Source of the DNA: Pigmentiphaga aceris
GTDB lineage: Bacteria; Pseudomonadota; Gammaproteobacteria; Burkholderiales; Burkholderiaceae_B
Direction: 5' to 3'
DNA length: 64,000 nucleotides
Assembly (NCBI RefSeq): GCF_008119665.1
Contig: NZ_CP043046.1
Coordinates: 620,001-684,000, forward strand
This document shows positions 17,103 to 27,000 of this stretch, piece by piece. The position numbers were made by a program, and so were the translations under genes. Below the pieces are notes generated by a model, which saw nothing but the letters and a program-made list of their open reading frames with translations, was not told the DNA's origin and did not search any database. Numbering within the stretch: position 1 is the stretch's first letter; each line of letters opens with the position of its first letter.

Positions 17103-17981
17103 ATGACGGAGTCGTCGGCGGGGGTGTCGGGTACGCCTGTGCAAGCGGGCGGAATGGATTCGGTGCAGGTGTTGGAGGAAGTGCTGGAAACGGTTCTCGA
17201 ACCGCTTCTGGATGCTGTCCCCACCCCGGCCGCGACGCATGCCCGGCAGGTCCGCCTGCCGCGATTCCGGGTGCGTGCCACCCGGAATCCGGCCCCCGAC
17301 CGACAGACACCGGTCTGGTTGTTCGATCTGGACAACACTTTGCACGACGCATCCCATGCGATCTTCGGGCGCATGGACATCTCGATGACGGCCGCCGTTG
17401 TCGATACGCTTCAGCTCAGCGAAGAAGAGGCGCACGTCCTGCGCAAGAAGTATTGGCAGCGCTACGGGGCCACCATGATCGGCATGGTGCGTCACCACGG
17501 TGTCTCTGCCGCCGAATTCCTGCACCGCAGCCACGATTTTGATATCGCCCCCCTGCTGCGGGCTGAAAAAGGGCTGGCCAACGCCTTGGCCCGCCTGCCT
17601 GGCCGCAAGGTTTTGCTGACCAACGCGCCGCTTGCCTACGCCACCACCATTCTTCGTCTGCTGGGCATCCTGCATTGCTTCAGCAGTTTGTGGGCGGTTG
17701 AACACATGCGCATCCATGGCACTTTCCGCGTCAAACCGTCCCCGGCGTTGATGCGTCATGTGCTGGCGCGAGAAGGGGTTCAAGCCAGTCGGGCCGTACT
17801 GGTGGAAGACACCTTGCCCAATTTGCGTGGAGCCAGACAGGTTGGAATACGCACTGTTTTTGTGCGTCATCCGGGTACGCCGTTCTCCTCTGGACAACGC
17901 GGACGCCCTACGTACGTCGACCTTCAAGTAAACTCTATCCGTCACTTATTGTTACAGCGTCGCGTTCTTCGGCGTCCGTAG
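17103..17981 (+). CDS. HAD-superfamily pyrimidine 5'-nucleotidase
   Basis: From about residue 65 the protein shows HAD motifs in order: motif I WLFDLDNTLHD, motif II LLTNAP, and motif IV VEDTLPNLRGAR; a helical cap lies between I and II. The SSM1/SDT1-like subfamily dephosphorylates pyrimidine nucleotides. The first 60 residues are a variable extension without a recognised domain. It is placed between argB and slmA, a grouping common in beta-proteobacteria. Confidence 0.85.
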   Translation: MTESSAGVSGTPVQAGGMDSVQVLEEVLETVLEPLLDAVPTPAATHARQVRLPRFRVRATRNPAPDRQTPVWLFDLDNTLHDASHAIFGRMDISMTAAVVDTLQLSEEEAHVLRKKYWQRYGATMIGMVRHHGVSAAEFLHRSHDFDIAPLLRAEKGLANALARLPGRKVLLTNAPLAYATTILRLLGILHCFSSLWAVEHMRIHGTFRVKPSPALMRHVLAREGVQASRAVLVEDTLPNLRGARQVGIRTVFVRHPGTPFSSGQRGRPTYVDLQVNSIRHLLLQRRVLRRP

Positions 17982-18042
17982 CGGCCTGTCTTGCGTATAA
18001 GCGTAGGGCAGGGGTTCCTTAACGCTTTGTTGCAGACACGTA

Positions 18043-18624
18043 ATGGCTTCGACCAAAACTGGCGAACGAAAAACTCAGATCCTCCAGATGTTGGCGCTGT
18101 TGCTCGAGCATCCGCGCGGCGAACGCATCACGACGGCAGCCTTGGCGGCCCGTCTGCAAGTCTCCGAGGCAGCGCTGTATCGACACTTCGCCAGCAAGGC
18201 GCAGATGTTCGAGGGCCTGATCGACTTCATCGAAAACACGGTGTTCACGCTGGTGAACCAGATTGCCGATGGTGAAGAAAGCGGGACTGCCCAGGTTCGC
18301 AAGATCGTGTTGATGCTGCTGGCATTTGCCGAGCGCAATCCCGGCATGACGCGGGTGCTGATCGGCGATGCGCTGGTGTCGGAAGACGAACGCCTGCAGG
18401 AACGCATGAATCAGTTCGCAGATCGCATCGAGGCCTCGCTGCGCCAAAGCCTGCGCCAGGCGGTTACCCGCAACGAACTGCCGTCGTCGGAAGACGTGTC
18501 GGCCCGCGCCAGCCTGATCATGCACTTCGTGCTGGGTCGCTGGCAGCGTTACGCCAAGAGCGGCTGGAAGAAGACGCCCAGCGAGCATCTGGACGTGCAG
18601 TTGGGGTTGTTGCTGGCGGCTTGA
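18043..18624 (+). CDS. slmA: nucleoid occlusion factor SlmA (TetR-type)
   Basis: A 193-residue TetR-fold DNA-binding protein that blocks FtsZ assembly over the nucleoid. The helix-turn-helix ITTAALAARLQVSEAALYRHF lies at residues about 30-50, followed by KAQMFEGLIDFIE and an all-helical dimerisation domain. The length matches E. coli SlmA (198). It follows the phosphatase gene by 61 bases. Confidence 0.92.
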   Translation: MASTKTGERKTQILQMLALLLEHPRGERITTAALAARLQVSEAALYRHFASKAQMFEGLIDFIENTVFTLVNQIADGEESGTAQVRKIVLMLLAFAERNPGMTRVLIGDALVSEDERLQERMNQFADRIEASLRQSLRQAVTRNELPSSEDVSARASLIMHFVLGRWQRYAKSGWKKTPSEHLDVQLGLLLAA

Positions 18625-18677
18625 TTGCACCAGGACCGGAACGGGGTGACAGGCTACGTAGCCCTGTCTCTGCCCGA

Positions 18678-19463
18678 TCAGGTCTGGTTCACATCCATCA
18701 CGGGCGGGGTCGCCACCGGCGTCCCGCACACCGCGCAATGCGGGTCACGTTTCACCCGCACGCTGTGCCACTGCATGCTGCGCGCATCCAGCATCAGCAG
18801 GCGGCCAGACAGGCTCTTGCCCACACCGGCGATCAGCTTCAGCGCTTCGGCTGCCTGCATGGCACCGATGATGCCCACCAGCGGGGCAAATACCCCCATG
18901 GTGGCGCAGCGCATCTCTTCCACGTCGGCTTCGTCCGGGAACAGGCAGTGGTAGCAGGGGGCTTGCGCATCCCGCAGATCGAACACGCTTACCTGACCAT
19001 CAAAACGAATCGCCGCGCCTGACACCAGCGGCTTGCCGTGCTGCACGCACGCCGCGTTGATGGCGTGGCGGGTGGCAAAGTTGTCGCAGCAGTCCAGCAC
19101 CACATCTGCTGCCGCCACCTGTTCGGACAGCACGTCGCCTGTCAGCCGAAGCGGCAGGGTGTCTATGCGAATGTCTGGGTTGATGGCGTGCAGGGCCGTG
19201 CGACCAGACGCCACTTTGGGCTGGCCGATACGGTCGGTGGTGTGCAGGATCTGGCGTTGCAGATTGGTCAGGTCGACGTCGTCGTCGTCGGCCAGCACCA
19301 GGTGGCCTACCCCGGCAGAGGCAAGGTACAAGGCGGCAGGTGAACCCAGCCCGCCTGCGCCTACGATGAGAACCCTTGCCGCCAGAAGGCGTTCCTGCCC
19401 ATCGACATCGATGTCGTCGAGCAGGATGTGGCGCGAATAACGCAGTAGTTGATCGTCGTTCAC
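18678..19463 (-). CDS. moeB: MoeB/ThiF-family adenylyltransferase
   Basis: A 261-residue E1-like enzyme that adenylates the C-terminal glycine of a small sulfur-carrier protein such as MoaD or ThiS. The nucleotide loop GAGGLGSPAALYLASAGVG, the DDDDVDLTNLQRQ segment and two zinc-binding CxxC pairs (CYHC, CAVC) are present. Assignment between MoeB and ThiF cannot be settled from sequence. The GTG at 19463 aligns with family starts; a GTG at 19493 is possible. It is the last gene of the minus-strand run gpmA-envC-ctpA-moeB. Confidence 0.85.
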   Translation of the reverse strand: MNDDQLLRYSRHILLDDIDVDGQERLLAARVLIVGAGGLGSPAALYLASAGVGHLVLADDDDVDLTNLQRQILHTTDRIGQPKVASGRTALHAINPDIRIDTLPLRLTGDVLSEQVAAADVVLDCCDNFATRHAINAACVQHGKPLVSGAAIRFDGQVSVFDLRDAQAPCYHCLFPDEADVEEMRCATMGVFAPLVGIIGAMQAAEALKLIAGVGKSLSGRLLMLDARSMQWHSVRVKRDPHCAVCGTPVATPPVMDVNQT

Positions 19464-19509
19464 TGCTCTGCTACCGCGCCACGTTCGCGCCACATCGGTC
19501 GTGCATTGC

Positions 19510-21000
19510 TTACTTCACCTTGTTGGCAGGTGCCGTCGGGCTGGATGCCGGGGGCGGCGTTGCGGTGCCCGAACCTGCGGGTTCAGCGGGCCGTTCAGCG
19601 CCTTCGACCGGCTTGGCATCTTCTGCCTTGGCGATTTGCACCGGCTTGCCGTTCAGGTGATTCAGCGCTTGCTTGAGTTGGAAGTCGTCGGCGCTGCCGA
19701 ATTCGACCGGCTTCGGCGGGGTGCGCTGGGCCAGTTCACCGGCACGGCTCGGGTCCGAGTAGGCAGACTTGCGTTCGCCGGTCGGGTCCTTGTCGTTGCT
19801 CAGGTGCTTGGCCAGGTCAGCTTCACGCGGACGCTCGTACACGTCGCCTTCGGCGTTGTCGGCCACGATCATGTCGGGCTCGATACCCTTGGCCTGGATC
19901 GAACGGCCATTGGGCGTGTAGTAGCGCGAGGTGGTCAGCTTGATGGCCGAGTCACGCGAGATCGGCAGGATCACCTGGACCGAGCCCTTGCCGAAGGTAC
20001 GCGTACCCAGGACCTTGGCGCGGTTGTGATCTTGCAGTGCACCGGCAACGATTTCCGATGCGGATGCCGAGCCGGCGTTGACCAGCACCACCAGCGGCAC
20101 GGTCTTCACCCAGGCCGGCACACGCTTCAGGTAGTCGTCGCTGCCACGCAGGTAGTCGTCGGCCACGGTTTCGTAACGGCGGCGGGAGTCCGGTGCACGG
20201 CCGTCGGTCGACACGACCAGTTGCTTGCCCGGCAGGAACACGCCCGACACGCCGATGGCTGCATGCAGCAGGCCGCCCGGATCGTTACGCAGGTCGAGCA
20301 CCAGCGCGCGCGGCGTGGCGGTCTTGGCCAGGCGTTCCAGGTGGTCGACGAGGTCTGCACCCGTCTTTTCCTGGAACTGGGCGATACGGACATAACCCAC
20401 GCCGGATTCGAGGTCCTTGCTGCGGACGCTGCGGACCTTGATGATGTCACGCACGATGGTCAGCACCACGGGCTGCGGCGTGTCCTTGCGCATGATGGTC
20501 AGCACGATCGGCGTCTTGGGCTTGCCACGCATCATCTTGACTGCGTCGTTCAGCAGCAGGCCCTTGGTCGGCTTGTCGTCGATCTTGATGACCAGGTCGC
20601 CCGCCATCACGCCAGCGCGTGCGGCCGGGGTGTCTTCAATGGGCGAGATGACCTTGACGTAGCCGTCTTCGGTACCGACTTCGATACCCAGACCGCCGAA
20701 TTCGCCCTGCGTCTGCGTCTGCATTTCCCGGAACGCCTCGGCGTCGAGATACGCAGAATGCGGGTCCAGATCGGAGAGCATGCCCGCGATGGCACCGTCG
20801 ATGAGCTTTTTGTCTTCGACCGGTTCGACGTAGTTATTCTTGATCGCCGCAAACACGCTTGAGAACTGACGGATGTCCTCGAGCGGAATCGGCGCGCGCG
20901 CTTCGCGCTGCGCAACGGCGGTGACGCCTACGCTGACAAGAATGCCTGCGACCAGACCAAGGCCAACCAGGCCAAGACTACGAAACTTGCGTTTGCCCAT
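19510..21000 (-). CDS. ctpA: S41-family C-terminal processing peptidase
   Basis: A 496-residue periplasmic serine protease: N-terminal membrane anchor (residues 7-28), a PDZ domain around residues 85-165 (GGLGIEVGTEDGYVKVISP), and the S41 core with nucleophile Ser in GSASASEI and general-base Lys in RTFGKGSVQ. It trims periplasmic and envelope proteins and is often paired with an EnvC-like factor. The ATG at 21000 has GGAGG eight bases upstream. The C-terminus is Pro/Ala/Ser-rich. Confidence 0.93.
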   Translation of the reverse strand: MGKRKFRSLGLVGLGLVAGILVSVGVTAVAQREARAPIPLEDIRQFSSVFAAIKNNYVEPVEDKKLIDGAIAGMLSDLDPHSAYLDAEAFREMQTQTQGEFGGLGIEVGTEDGYVKVISPIEDTPAARAGVMAGDLVIKIDDKPTKGLLLNDAVKMMRGKPKTPIVLTIMRKDTPQPVVLTIVRDIIKVRSVRSKDLESGVGYVRIAQFQEKTGADLVDHLERLAKTATPRALVLDLRNDPGGLLHAAIGVSGVFLPGKQLVVSTDGRAPDSRRRYETVADDYLRGSDDYLKRVPAWVKTVPLVVLVNAGSASASEIVAGALQDHNRAKVLGTRTFGKGSVQVILPISRDSAIKLTTSRYYTPNGRSIQAKGIEPDMIVADNAEGDVYERPREADLAKHLSNDKDPTGERKSAYSDPSRAGELAQRTPPKPVEFGSADDFQLKQALNHLNGKPVQIAKAEDAKPVEGAERPAEPAGSGTATPPPASSPTAPANKVK

Positions 21001-21099
21001 GTGCAGCACCTCCGGGGCGTGCGTCCGCGTATCCGAGCGAAGAAACGCGTACGAGGCATGGACGCGCCGTCCGGATGCGGACGACGTGCCGATCTGCAG

Positions 21100-22749
21100 T
21101 TACTGCAGTGACACCCATTGCAGGGGATCCATCGGCTTGCCACGATGCCTGAGTTCAAAGTATAGGCCTGATTCTGTCTGGCCTCCGGTCGCGCCGACGC
21201 CTGCAACGACGTCGCCCGCTTTTATTTGGTCTCCGACCTGTTTAAAGAGGGTCTGATTGTTGCCATAGATAGACAGATACTCACCGCCGTGGTCGACGAT
21301 GATCAGGTTTCCAAATCCACGCAGCCAGTTGGCAAACACCACCTCGCCGGGTGCGACAGCCCGCACCTGTGATCCTTCGCTGCTTCGCAGGAATACCCCG
21401 CGCCATACACCGCCTTCACCGCGCGCCGTGCCGAACCGGCCCACGACCTCGCCCTTGACCGGCAGCCGCAATCTTCCGCGCAAGCGCTCGAAGTTGCCGG
21501 ACAACGAGGCGTCCGGCACGGCGTTGTTGCGCGCCACGGCGCGTTCGGGCGGCGCTTCCGGCACGGGCGGGCGCGGTGGCAACACCTGAGCGGGCGGGGC
21601 AGGGGGCTCGGGCGGCGGTGACGGCTGCGACGGTGTAGCAGGTACCACCAGCGCCGTAGACGTTTCCGGTACCGGCGCTTCGGGCACCAGCGGGGCGCTG
21701 GGTGCCGTCACGGTCGGTATCGGCGCACTGCGTTCCACCGTGCGTTGTTCTATCCGCTGCTCTGTCCGTTCGTTCAGCCTTGCCGTGGCCGCGCGCTCTG
21801 CTGCCAAGCGTTCTGCCGCACGTTCCGCAGCCACCTTTTGTGCCGCGCGTTCAGCCGCTGCCCGTTCAGCGGCTCTTTCCGCTGAACGTTCTGCTGCTCG
21901 TTGGGCTGCTTCGCGGGCAATTCGTTCCGCACGTTCGGCGGCTTCTTTTCTGGCTCGTTCGGCGCGTTGTGCCTCTTCGGCCTGTCGCGCCAGCACTTTG
22001 GTCAATTCATCGACCAGGGCGCTCATGCGCGCTTCGTCGCGCGCAGTGGCGTCGGCCTGCCGCTTCTGAGTCTGGATGCCCGAGGCGATGGAATCCAGAA
22101 TGCGCTTGCGTTCACGCGACTGCGTTTGAAGCGCGTCACGTTCGGTCTTTTCTTCCGCAGCCAGCTCGTCGATCTGTTTACGGCGGGCGGCGGCATCGGT
22201 CTGCAAGGTGGTCAGCTGGGCGATTTCTTCGCGCACCGTGTTGACCGCATTGGCCCGTGCCTGCGAGATATAGCCCAGATAAGCCAGGTTGCGGCCCATC
22301 TCGTGCGGGTCGTCGCCGGACAGCAGGGCGCTCCAGGGGCTCAGCGAGCCACCGGCGTATTGCTGGCGCAGCAGCGCCCCCAGTTCTTTCTGTCGGGTGT
22401 TCAGTCGTGCTTGTTCGGTATTGATCCGTCGATCGAGCTGCTGCAGCTCGGTCTGAACCTGTTTCTGCGATACGCCGATTTCCGTCAGGCGTCGCGTCGA
22501 GCGGGAAATCTCTTCTTCCGAAGCCTGAAGCGCATCAGCAGCCTCGGCCCGTTCGCCTTCGCGGCTGGCAATGTCTTTGCGCAAGACGTCAAGACGCTTG
22601 CGCAGTGCTTCACGCTCGCGCGCAGCTGCTTCCTTCTCGGCCGGCGTGGCCGGGGCAGCAGGGACGGGGGCACGCTGGGCCAGCGCGGCCCCAGAGGTGC
22701 CCGCGCCAGCCAGCATCACCGCCAGAACGACGGCGAAGAAGGGTTTCAC
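21100..22749 (-). CDS. envC: EnvC-family murein hydrolase activator
   Basis: A 549-residue periplasmic protein with a signal peptide (residues 1-24), long coiled coil (about 30-250), an Ala/Glu/Arg-rich repetitive stretch (about 250-350: [14 protein letters not shown]), a Pro-rich linker and a C-terminal LytM domain. The LytM catalytic residues appear degenerate in the same manner as E. coli EnvC (SIYGNNQ and LYFELRHRG), so it should activate cell-division amidases rather than cut peptidoglycan. The start overlaps the gpmA stop by four bases. Confidence 0.9.
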   Translation of the reverse strand: MKPFFAVVLAVMLAGAGTSGAALAQRAPVPAAPATPAEKEAAAREREALRKRLDVLRKDIASREGERAEAADALQASEEEISRSTRRLTEIGVSQKQVQTELQQLDRRINTEQARLNTRQKELGALLRQQYAGGSLSPWSALLSGDDPHEMGRNLAYLGYISQARANAVNTVREEIAQLTTLQTDAAARRKQIDELAAEEKTERDALQTQSRERKRILDSIASGIQTQKRQADATARDEARMSALVDELTKVLARQAEEAQRAERARKEAAERAERIAREAAQRAAERSAERAAERAAAERAAQKVAAERAAERLAAERAATARLNERTEQRIEQRTVERSAPIPTVTAPSAPLVPEAPVPETSTALVVPATPSQPSPPPEPPAPPAQVLPPRPPVPEAPPERAVARNNAVPDASLSGNFERLRGRLRLPVKGEVVGRFGTARGEGGVWRGVFLRSSEGSQVRAVAPGEVVFANWLRGFGNLIIVDHGGEYLSIYGNNQTLFKQVGDQIKAGDVVAGVGATGGQTESGLYFELRHRGKPMDPLQWVSLQ

Positions 22750-23498
22750 GCCTGTTTGGCCTTGCCCTGTGCAGCAACGGCAGCCATGGCTGCCTGGATT
22801 TCGTCAGCATTGCCCAGGTAATAGTGACGAATCGGGCGCAGGTCGTCGTCGAGTTCGTAGACGAGCGGCTGTGCCGTCGGGATGTTCAGGCCGACGATTT
22901 CCTCATCCGATACGCCATCCAGGAACTTGATCAGCGCGCGCAGGCTGTTGCCGTGCGCAGCGATGATGGTGCGTTTGCCTGCGCGCAGCGACGGGGCGAT
23001 GGTGTCGTTCCAGAACGGTACGACGCGATCGACGGTGTCCTTCAGGCACTCGGTGGCCGGCAGTTCGCTGGGCGACAGGCTGGCGTAGCGCGGGTCGAAA
23101 CGCGGGTGACGCGGATCGTCGATATCCAGCGGGTTCGGCGCAATCGCGTAGGCACGACGCCAGACCAGCACCTGTTCGTCGCCGTATTTGGCGGCGGTTT
23201 CAGACTTGTTCAGGCCTTGCAGGGCACCGTAGTGGCGCTCGTTCAGGTGCCAGTCGTTGATCACCGGCACGTACATCGCGTCGAGTTCGTCCAGGGTGAG
23301 CCAGAGCGTACGGATGGCGCGCTTGAGCACCGAGGTGTAGGCGATATCGAACTCGAAGCCTTCCTGTTTGAGCAAGGCACCGGCACGGCGTGCCTCTTCG
23401 CGGCCCTTTTCGGTCAGGTCGACATCGGTCCAGCCGGTGAAGCGGTTATCGAGATTCCACTGGCTTTCGCCGTGTCGCATCAGAACAAGTTTGTGCAT
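22746..23498 (-). CDS. gpmA: 2,3-bisphosphoglycerate-dependent phosphoglycerate mutase
   Basis: A 250-residue glycolytic enzyme interconverting 3- and 2-phosphoglycerate. The phosphorylated His is in [10 protein letters not shown] (residues about 7-16), and the second catalytic His is in [11 protein letters not shown]. Length and the [10 protein letters not shown] signature are canonical. It is the first gene of the minus-strand run ending in moeB. Confidence 0.97.
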   Translation of the reverse strand: MHKLVLMRHGESQWNLDNRFTGWTDVDLTEKGREEARRAGALLKQEGFEFDIAYTSVLKRAIRTLWLTLDELDAMYVPVINDWHLNERHYGALQGLNKSETAAKYGDEQVLVWRRAYAIAPNPLDIDDPRHPRFDPRYASLSPSELPATECLKDTVDRVVPFWNDTIAPSLRAGKRTIIAAHGNSLRALIKFLDGVSDEEIVGLNIPTAQPLVYELDDDLRPIRHYYLGNADEIQAAMAAVAAQGKAKQA

Positions 23499-23820
23499 GG
23501 AAGCAGGCGGCTAATGCCGCAAAGGATAGAAAAACGGGGCCGGATGGGCGTAAAACCAGGCTCGATCCAAGCTGAAATGGGGGGAAAGTCCGGAGTTTTG
23601 TGCGCCAGCGGCAGATCTTTCCTACTGTAGTCGCTACTTGAAAAACCGTACTCGTCCCCGACATTTTATAATCCGGCGGCGGTTCGATACGCATCGCCCT
23701 GATCGCCTTTGGTATCAGGGCATGACACGAGCTGCCACGCGACGTCATTTTCGTCGTTGTGCACCCGTTTGTGTGTCCCGATTTCTGTCGTCGGCGCCGA
23801 CCCAACCCAAGGCCCAGTCC
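23499..23820. other. divergent intergenic region between gpmA and the rhodanese gene
   Basis: About 320 bases. It holds CTTGAAA (23637-23643) followed 12 bases later by CCCCGACAT (23656-23664), resembling a sigma-32 promoter, and an overlapping TATAAT at 23667-23672. The long reading upstream of the rhodanese start is not convincing as protein. Confidence 0.45.
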
Positions 23821-24222
23821 GTGAATTTTCTGATCGATAACATCCTCGTGGTCGCCGTTGCCGTACTGTCGGGCGCTGCGCTGCTGATTACTTCCCTGCG
23901 CGGCCGCGCAGGCGCTGGCGTCACGCCGGCCGAAGCCACCCGCCTGGTCAACCAGCGCCACGCCGTGCTGATCGACGTGCGTGCCCCCGAGGATTTCGCC
24001 AAGGGCCACATCCCCCAGGCACGCAACATTCAGCCTGCCGACCTGGAACAAAAGACCACCAGCATCTCCAAGGACAAGCCCCTGGTCGTGATCTGCGGCT
24101 CCGGCCGTGACGCAGCCAAGGCTGCGCTGACCTTGCGCGCCAAGGGCTTCAACGAGGTCGTGGTGCTGGCAGGTGGCATGGGTGGCTGGCATCAGGCCGG
24201 CCTGCCGGTTGCCAAGAACTGA
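23821..24222 (+). CDS. membrane-anchored rhodanese-like sulfurtransferase
   Basis: A 133-residue protein with one N-terminal membrane helix (residues 5-25) and a single rhodanese domain; the active-site loop is CGSGRDA, with the catalytic Cys in VVICGSG. It probably carries persulfide sulfur at the inner face of the membrane. The GTG at 23821 starts the hydrophobic anchor. It heads the grxC-secB-gpsA group, the same order as the E. coli yibN-grxC-secB-gpsA cluster. Confidence 0.88.
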   Translation: MNFLIDNILVVAVAVLSGAALLITSLRGRAGAGVTPAEATRLVNQRHAVLIDVRAPEDFAKGHIPQARNIQPADLEQKTTSISKDKPLVVICGSGRDAAKAALTLRAKGFNEVVVLAGGMGGWHQAGLPVAKN

Positions 24223-24250
24223 GCTGCTGATCTGGGTTGCTGACCTGAAC
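24220..24250 (+). repeat. degenerate tandem repeat after the rhodanese stop codon
   Basis: Beginning at the TGA stop (24220-24222), GCTGATCTGGGTT and GCTGACCTGAACT repeat with a 13-base offset; four TGA triplets fall in 30 bases. Confidence 0.5.
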
Positions 24251-24299
24251 TGCGGTGGGTCAGGCGCTGAATTTGCAGGCTGCATTCACGCGCTGGCCT

Positions 24300-24320
24300 C
24301 AGCAACCGCCCCAGCAACCG
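24300..24320 (+). repeat. CAGCAACCG direct repeat before grxC
   Basis: Two exact copies of CAGCAACCG start at 24300 and 24312, a 12-base period, in the leader of grxC. Confidence 0.7.
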
Positions 24321-24354
24321 ACTCCATAACCCAATTCACTCCCGAGGAATCGCG

Positions 24355-24615
24355 ATGAGCAAGGTATTGATGTATTCGACCGGCGTCTGTCCGTATTGCA
24401 CCCGCGCCGAAATGTTGCTCAAGCAGCGCGGCGTGACCGAGATCGAAAAGGTTCGCATCGACATCGAACCGGCCCGCCGCGAAGAAATGATGACGCGCAC
24501 CGGTCGCCGCACCGTGCCGCAGATCTACATCGGCGAGACCCATGTTGGTGGCTTCGACGACCTGGCCGCACTCGACCGTGCAGGTGGCTTGCAGCCCCTG
24601 CTGGATGCCGCCTGA
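24355..24615 (+). CDS. grxC: glutaredoxin 3
   Basis: An 86-residue dithiol glutaredoxin; the active site is CPYC at residues 12-15 and the glutathione-binding TVP is in RRTVPQIYIG, followed by GGFDDL. It reduces disulfides and glutathione mixed disulfides in the cytoplasm. The start has a GAGGAAT ribosome site. Confidence 0.95.
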   Translation: MSKVLMYSTGVCPYCTRAEMLLKQRGVTEIEKVRIDIEPARREEMMTRTGRRTVPQIYIGETHVGGFDDLAALDRAGGLQPLLDAA

Positions 24616-24654
24616 TATATTGGCGGCCGGTCCTGCTCAGCGCCAGACCTTCCT

Positions 24655-24688
24655 AATCAAGCGTTCAATCAAGCGTTATTAAGCGAAT
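24655..24688 (+). repeat. 12-bp tandem repeat before secB
   Basis: AATCAAGCGTT occurs exactly at 24655 and 24667, with a degenerate third copy (ATTAAGCGAAT) at 24678, ending at the secB ribosome site. Confidence 0.85.
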
Positions 24689-24691
24689 CCT

Positions 24692-25216
24692 ATGTCCGAC
24701 ACCCAAGAGCAAGCCAGCCCCGTTTTCAACGTTCAGCGCGTCTATCTGAAGGATTTGTCGCTTGAACTGCCGAACGCGCCCCAGATTTTCCTGGAAAGCG
24801 AAGCACCGCAAGTTGAAGTCGCCATCGACGTCGGCGCGACCATGCTGGCCGAAACCGTGTTCGAAGTGGTGGTTACCGCCACCGTGACCACCAAGGTCAA
24901 CGACAAGGTCCTGTACCTGGTCGAAGGCAAGCAAGCCGGCATCTTCGAACTGGCCAACATCCCGACCGAACAACTGGACCCGATCCTCGGCATCATGTGC
25001 CCGGGCATCCTGTACCCCTACCTGCGTGCCAACATCGCCGACGCCATCACGCGTTCGTCGCTGCCGGCCCTGCACCTGGCGGAAGTCAATTTCCAGTCGT
25101 TCTACGAGCAGCGTCTGGCGCAAGTCAACGAGCAGCAGCAAGCCGAAGTCCAAGCTGACGCCGCCAATGGCGCCGACAGCGGCCTGATCCTGCCGCCCGG
25201 CGTGAACAAGCACTAA
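24692..25216 (+). CDS. secB: SecB, protein-export chaperone
   Basis: A 174-residue acidic tetrameric chaperone that holds precursor proteins unfolded and delivers them to SecA. The conserved [17 protein letters not shown] and the PNxxFPYaR-equivalent [15 protein letters not shown] are present. The last 30 residues are the variable acidic tail. It is followed after 13 bases by gpsA. Confidence 0.96.
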   Translation: MSDTQEQASPVFNVQRVYLKDLSLELPNAPQIFLESEAPQVEVAIDVGATMLAETVFEVVVTATVTTKVNDKVLYLVEGKQAGIFELANIPTEQLDPILGIMCPGILYPYLRANIADAITRSSLPALHLAEVNFQSFYEQRLAQVNEQQQAEVQADAANGADSGLILPPGVNKH

Positions 25217-25229
25217 GTCGCACGCGGAC

Positions 25230-26261
25230 ATGCGCATCGCCGTGATTGGCGCGGGCAGTTGGGGCACGGCGCTGGCCGCTGCCGCCAGCGCCCGTCACGA
25301 GACCTTGCTGCTTGCCCGCAGCGCCGACGCCGCGACGGCGATGGCGCAGGCGCGCGAGAACACCCGCTACATGCCGGGTGTTCCGCTGCCCGAGGCACTG
25401 CGCATCAGCGCGTCTTACGACGAGATGCTGGCGCATGCCTTCGGTGGCGACGAGGCACCGTTGTTCATCCTCGGTGTCCCGATGGCTGGTCTGGCTCACG
25501 CTTGCCGGCAACTGGCGCAAGCCGTTGACCGCATCGGCCGTCCTGCAAGCATGGTCTGGACCTGCAAAGGCATGGATGCCGACACTGGCCGCCTGCCGCA
25601 CGAAATCGCTGCTGAAGAACTTGGGGCATCTCACGCATGGCTGGAAGCCGGCGTGCTGTCCGGGCCTTCGTTTGCGCGTGAAGTGGCCCTTGGCCTGCCG
25701 GTGGCCTTGACGGTCGCCAGCGCGTCGTCCCGAGTCTGTGAGCAGGCAACCGCCGCGCTGCATGGCGGGGCGATCCGTGTCTACGCCAGCGACGATGTCG
25801 TAGGCGTGGAAGTGGGCGGCGCATTGAAGAACATCATGGCAATTGCCTGCGGCATTGCCGACGGTCTGGGCCTGGGGACCAATGCACGTGCGGCATTGAT
25901 CACACGGGGACTGGCCGAGATGACCCGCCTTGGCGTGGCACTGGGTGCCAGAGCCGATACGTTTTCCGGCCTGACCGGGCTGGGTGACCTGATTCTTACC
26001 GCCACTGGTGACCTGTCGCGCAATCGCCGGGTAGGCCTGGAAATCGGTCGCGGGCGTGCCCTGGCCGATATTCTTGCCGATACGCCGCACGTGGCCGAAG
26101 GCGCGCGCTGTGCGCCAGCGGTGCGCCGCATGGCCCTGGCGCGTGGCGTGGATTTACCGATTACCGACGCTGTGTGCGCGGTCCTTTTCGAAGGCGTGTC
26201 GCCGGCCGATGCCGTGGCGCGCCTGCTTTCGCGTGACCCCCGTGCCGAGAGCGCGGACTGA
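25230..26261 (+). CDS. gpsA: glycerol-3-phosphate dehydrogenase [NAD(P)+]
   Basis: A 343-residue enzyme that reduces dihydroxyacetone phosphate to sn-glycerol-3-phosphate for phospholipid synthesis. The dinucleotide fold is [11 protein letters not shown] (residues 5-15); the catalytic lysine lies in [18 protein letters not shown], and GLGDLILT is the substrate loop. The gene is 13 bases after secB and four bases before the LOG-family gene. Confidence 0.95.
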   Translation: MRIAVIGAGSWGTALAAAASARHETLLLARSADAATAMAQARENTRYMPGVPLPEALRISASYDEMLAHAFGGDEAPLFILGVPMAGLAHACRQLAQAVDRIGRPASMVWTCKGMDADTGRLPHEIAAEELGASHAWLEAGVLSGPSFAREVALGLPVALTVASASSRVCEQATAALHGGAIRVYASDDVVGVEVGGALKNIMAIACGIADGLGLGTNARAALITRGLAEMTRLGVALGARADTFSGLTGLGDLILTATGDLSRNRRVGLEIGRGRALADILADTPHVAEGARCAPAVRRMALARGVDLPITDAVCAVLFEGVSPADAVARLLSRDPRAESAD

Positions 26262-26265
26262 AACC

Positions 26266-26877
26266 ATGAACCATATCCATACTGTCTGCCTGTACTGCGG
26301 TTCCAGCGCCGGGACCGATCCGGTCTACGCCGATGCGGCCGCCGCCTTTGGTCGCACGCTTGTCGAGCGTGGCCATCACCTTGTCTATGGCGGCGGCAGC
26401 GTCGGCCTGATGGGGGTGGCTGCCGATGCCGTGCTGGATGCGGGCGGCCAGGTGATCGGCATCATTCCCGAACGGCTGTGGGGCAAGGAAGTCGGTCACC
26501 GTGGCCTGAGCGCACTGGAAATCGTGCCCGACATGCATACCCGCAAGGCACGCATGGTGGCCCTGGCCGATGCGTTCGTGGCGATGCCGGGTGGGTTCGG
26601 TACCCTGGACGAGCTGTTCGAGGTGCTGACCTGGCAGCAGATCGGCTATCACGAGAAGCCGGTTGGCTTGCTGAACGTGAATGGTTATTTCGACGGACTG
26701 GTAGCCTTTGCGCGCCACGCCTTCGAGCAGGGCTTCCTGCGCGAAGCGCATCTGGATGCGCTGGTGATCGACAGCGACCCGGGTCGTCTGTTGGACCGCA
26801 TGGCAAATGTGTCGCTGGAACACGTGGCCAAGTGGGCACCCAAGCCGCCGGTTCCGCCCGGCCCGGCTGCGGTCTGA
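26266..26877 (+). CDS. LOG-family (lysine-decarboxylase-like) nucleoside monophosphate hydrolase
   Basis: A 203-residue Rossmann-type protein with the family motif PGGFGTLDELFEVLTW and the N-terminal GSSAGTDP. Such proteins hydrolyse nucleoside 5'-monophosphates to the base plus ribose-5-phosphate (in plants, cytokinin nucleotides). Older annotations as lysine decarboxylase are misleading. The ATG at 26266 follows the gpsA stop directly; the longer upstream reading overlaps gpsA and is not real. Confidence 0.88.
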   Translation: MNHIHTVCLYCGSSAGTDPVYADAAAAFGRTLVERGHHLVYGGGSVGLMGVAADAVLDAGGQVIGIIPERLWGKEVGHRGLSALEIVPDMHTRKARMVALADAFVAMPGGFGTLDELFEVLTWQQIGYHEKPVGLLNVNGYFDGLVAFARHAFEQGFLREAHLDALVIDSDPGRLLDRMANVSLEHVAKWAPKPPVPPGPAAV

Positions 26878-26969
26878 GCGTTGGAGATGAACTGCGTTCT
26901 GTCAGTCTGGGAATAAGCGCCGGAACCCCAGCCATCGACCGGAACTGCCGGATGCCGCCAAAGATCGCC

Positions 26970-27000
26970 AAAAACCGCCCACACCAGGGCGGTTTTTTTT
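26970..27000. terminator. bidirectional intrinsic terminator
   Basis: AAAACCGCCC and GGGCGGTT form a strong stem flanked by A-run on the left and eight T residues on the right. It ends the gpsA-LOG transcript on the plus strand and trmL on the minus strand, whose TAA overlaps the T-run. Confidence 0.88.

Noticed and set aside
18647..18667. Terminator between slmA and moeB
   Set aside because: GACAGG and CCTGTC can pair around CTACGTAG, but there is no T-run on either side; too weak to list.
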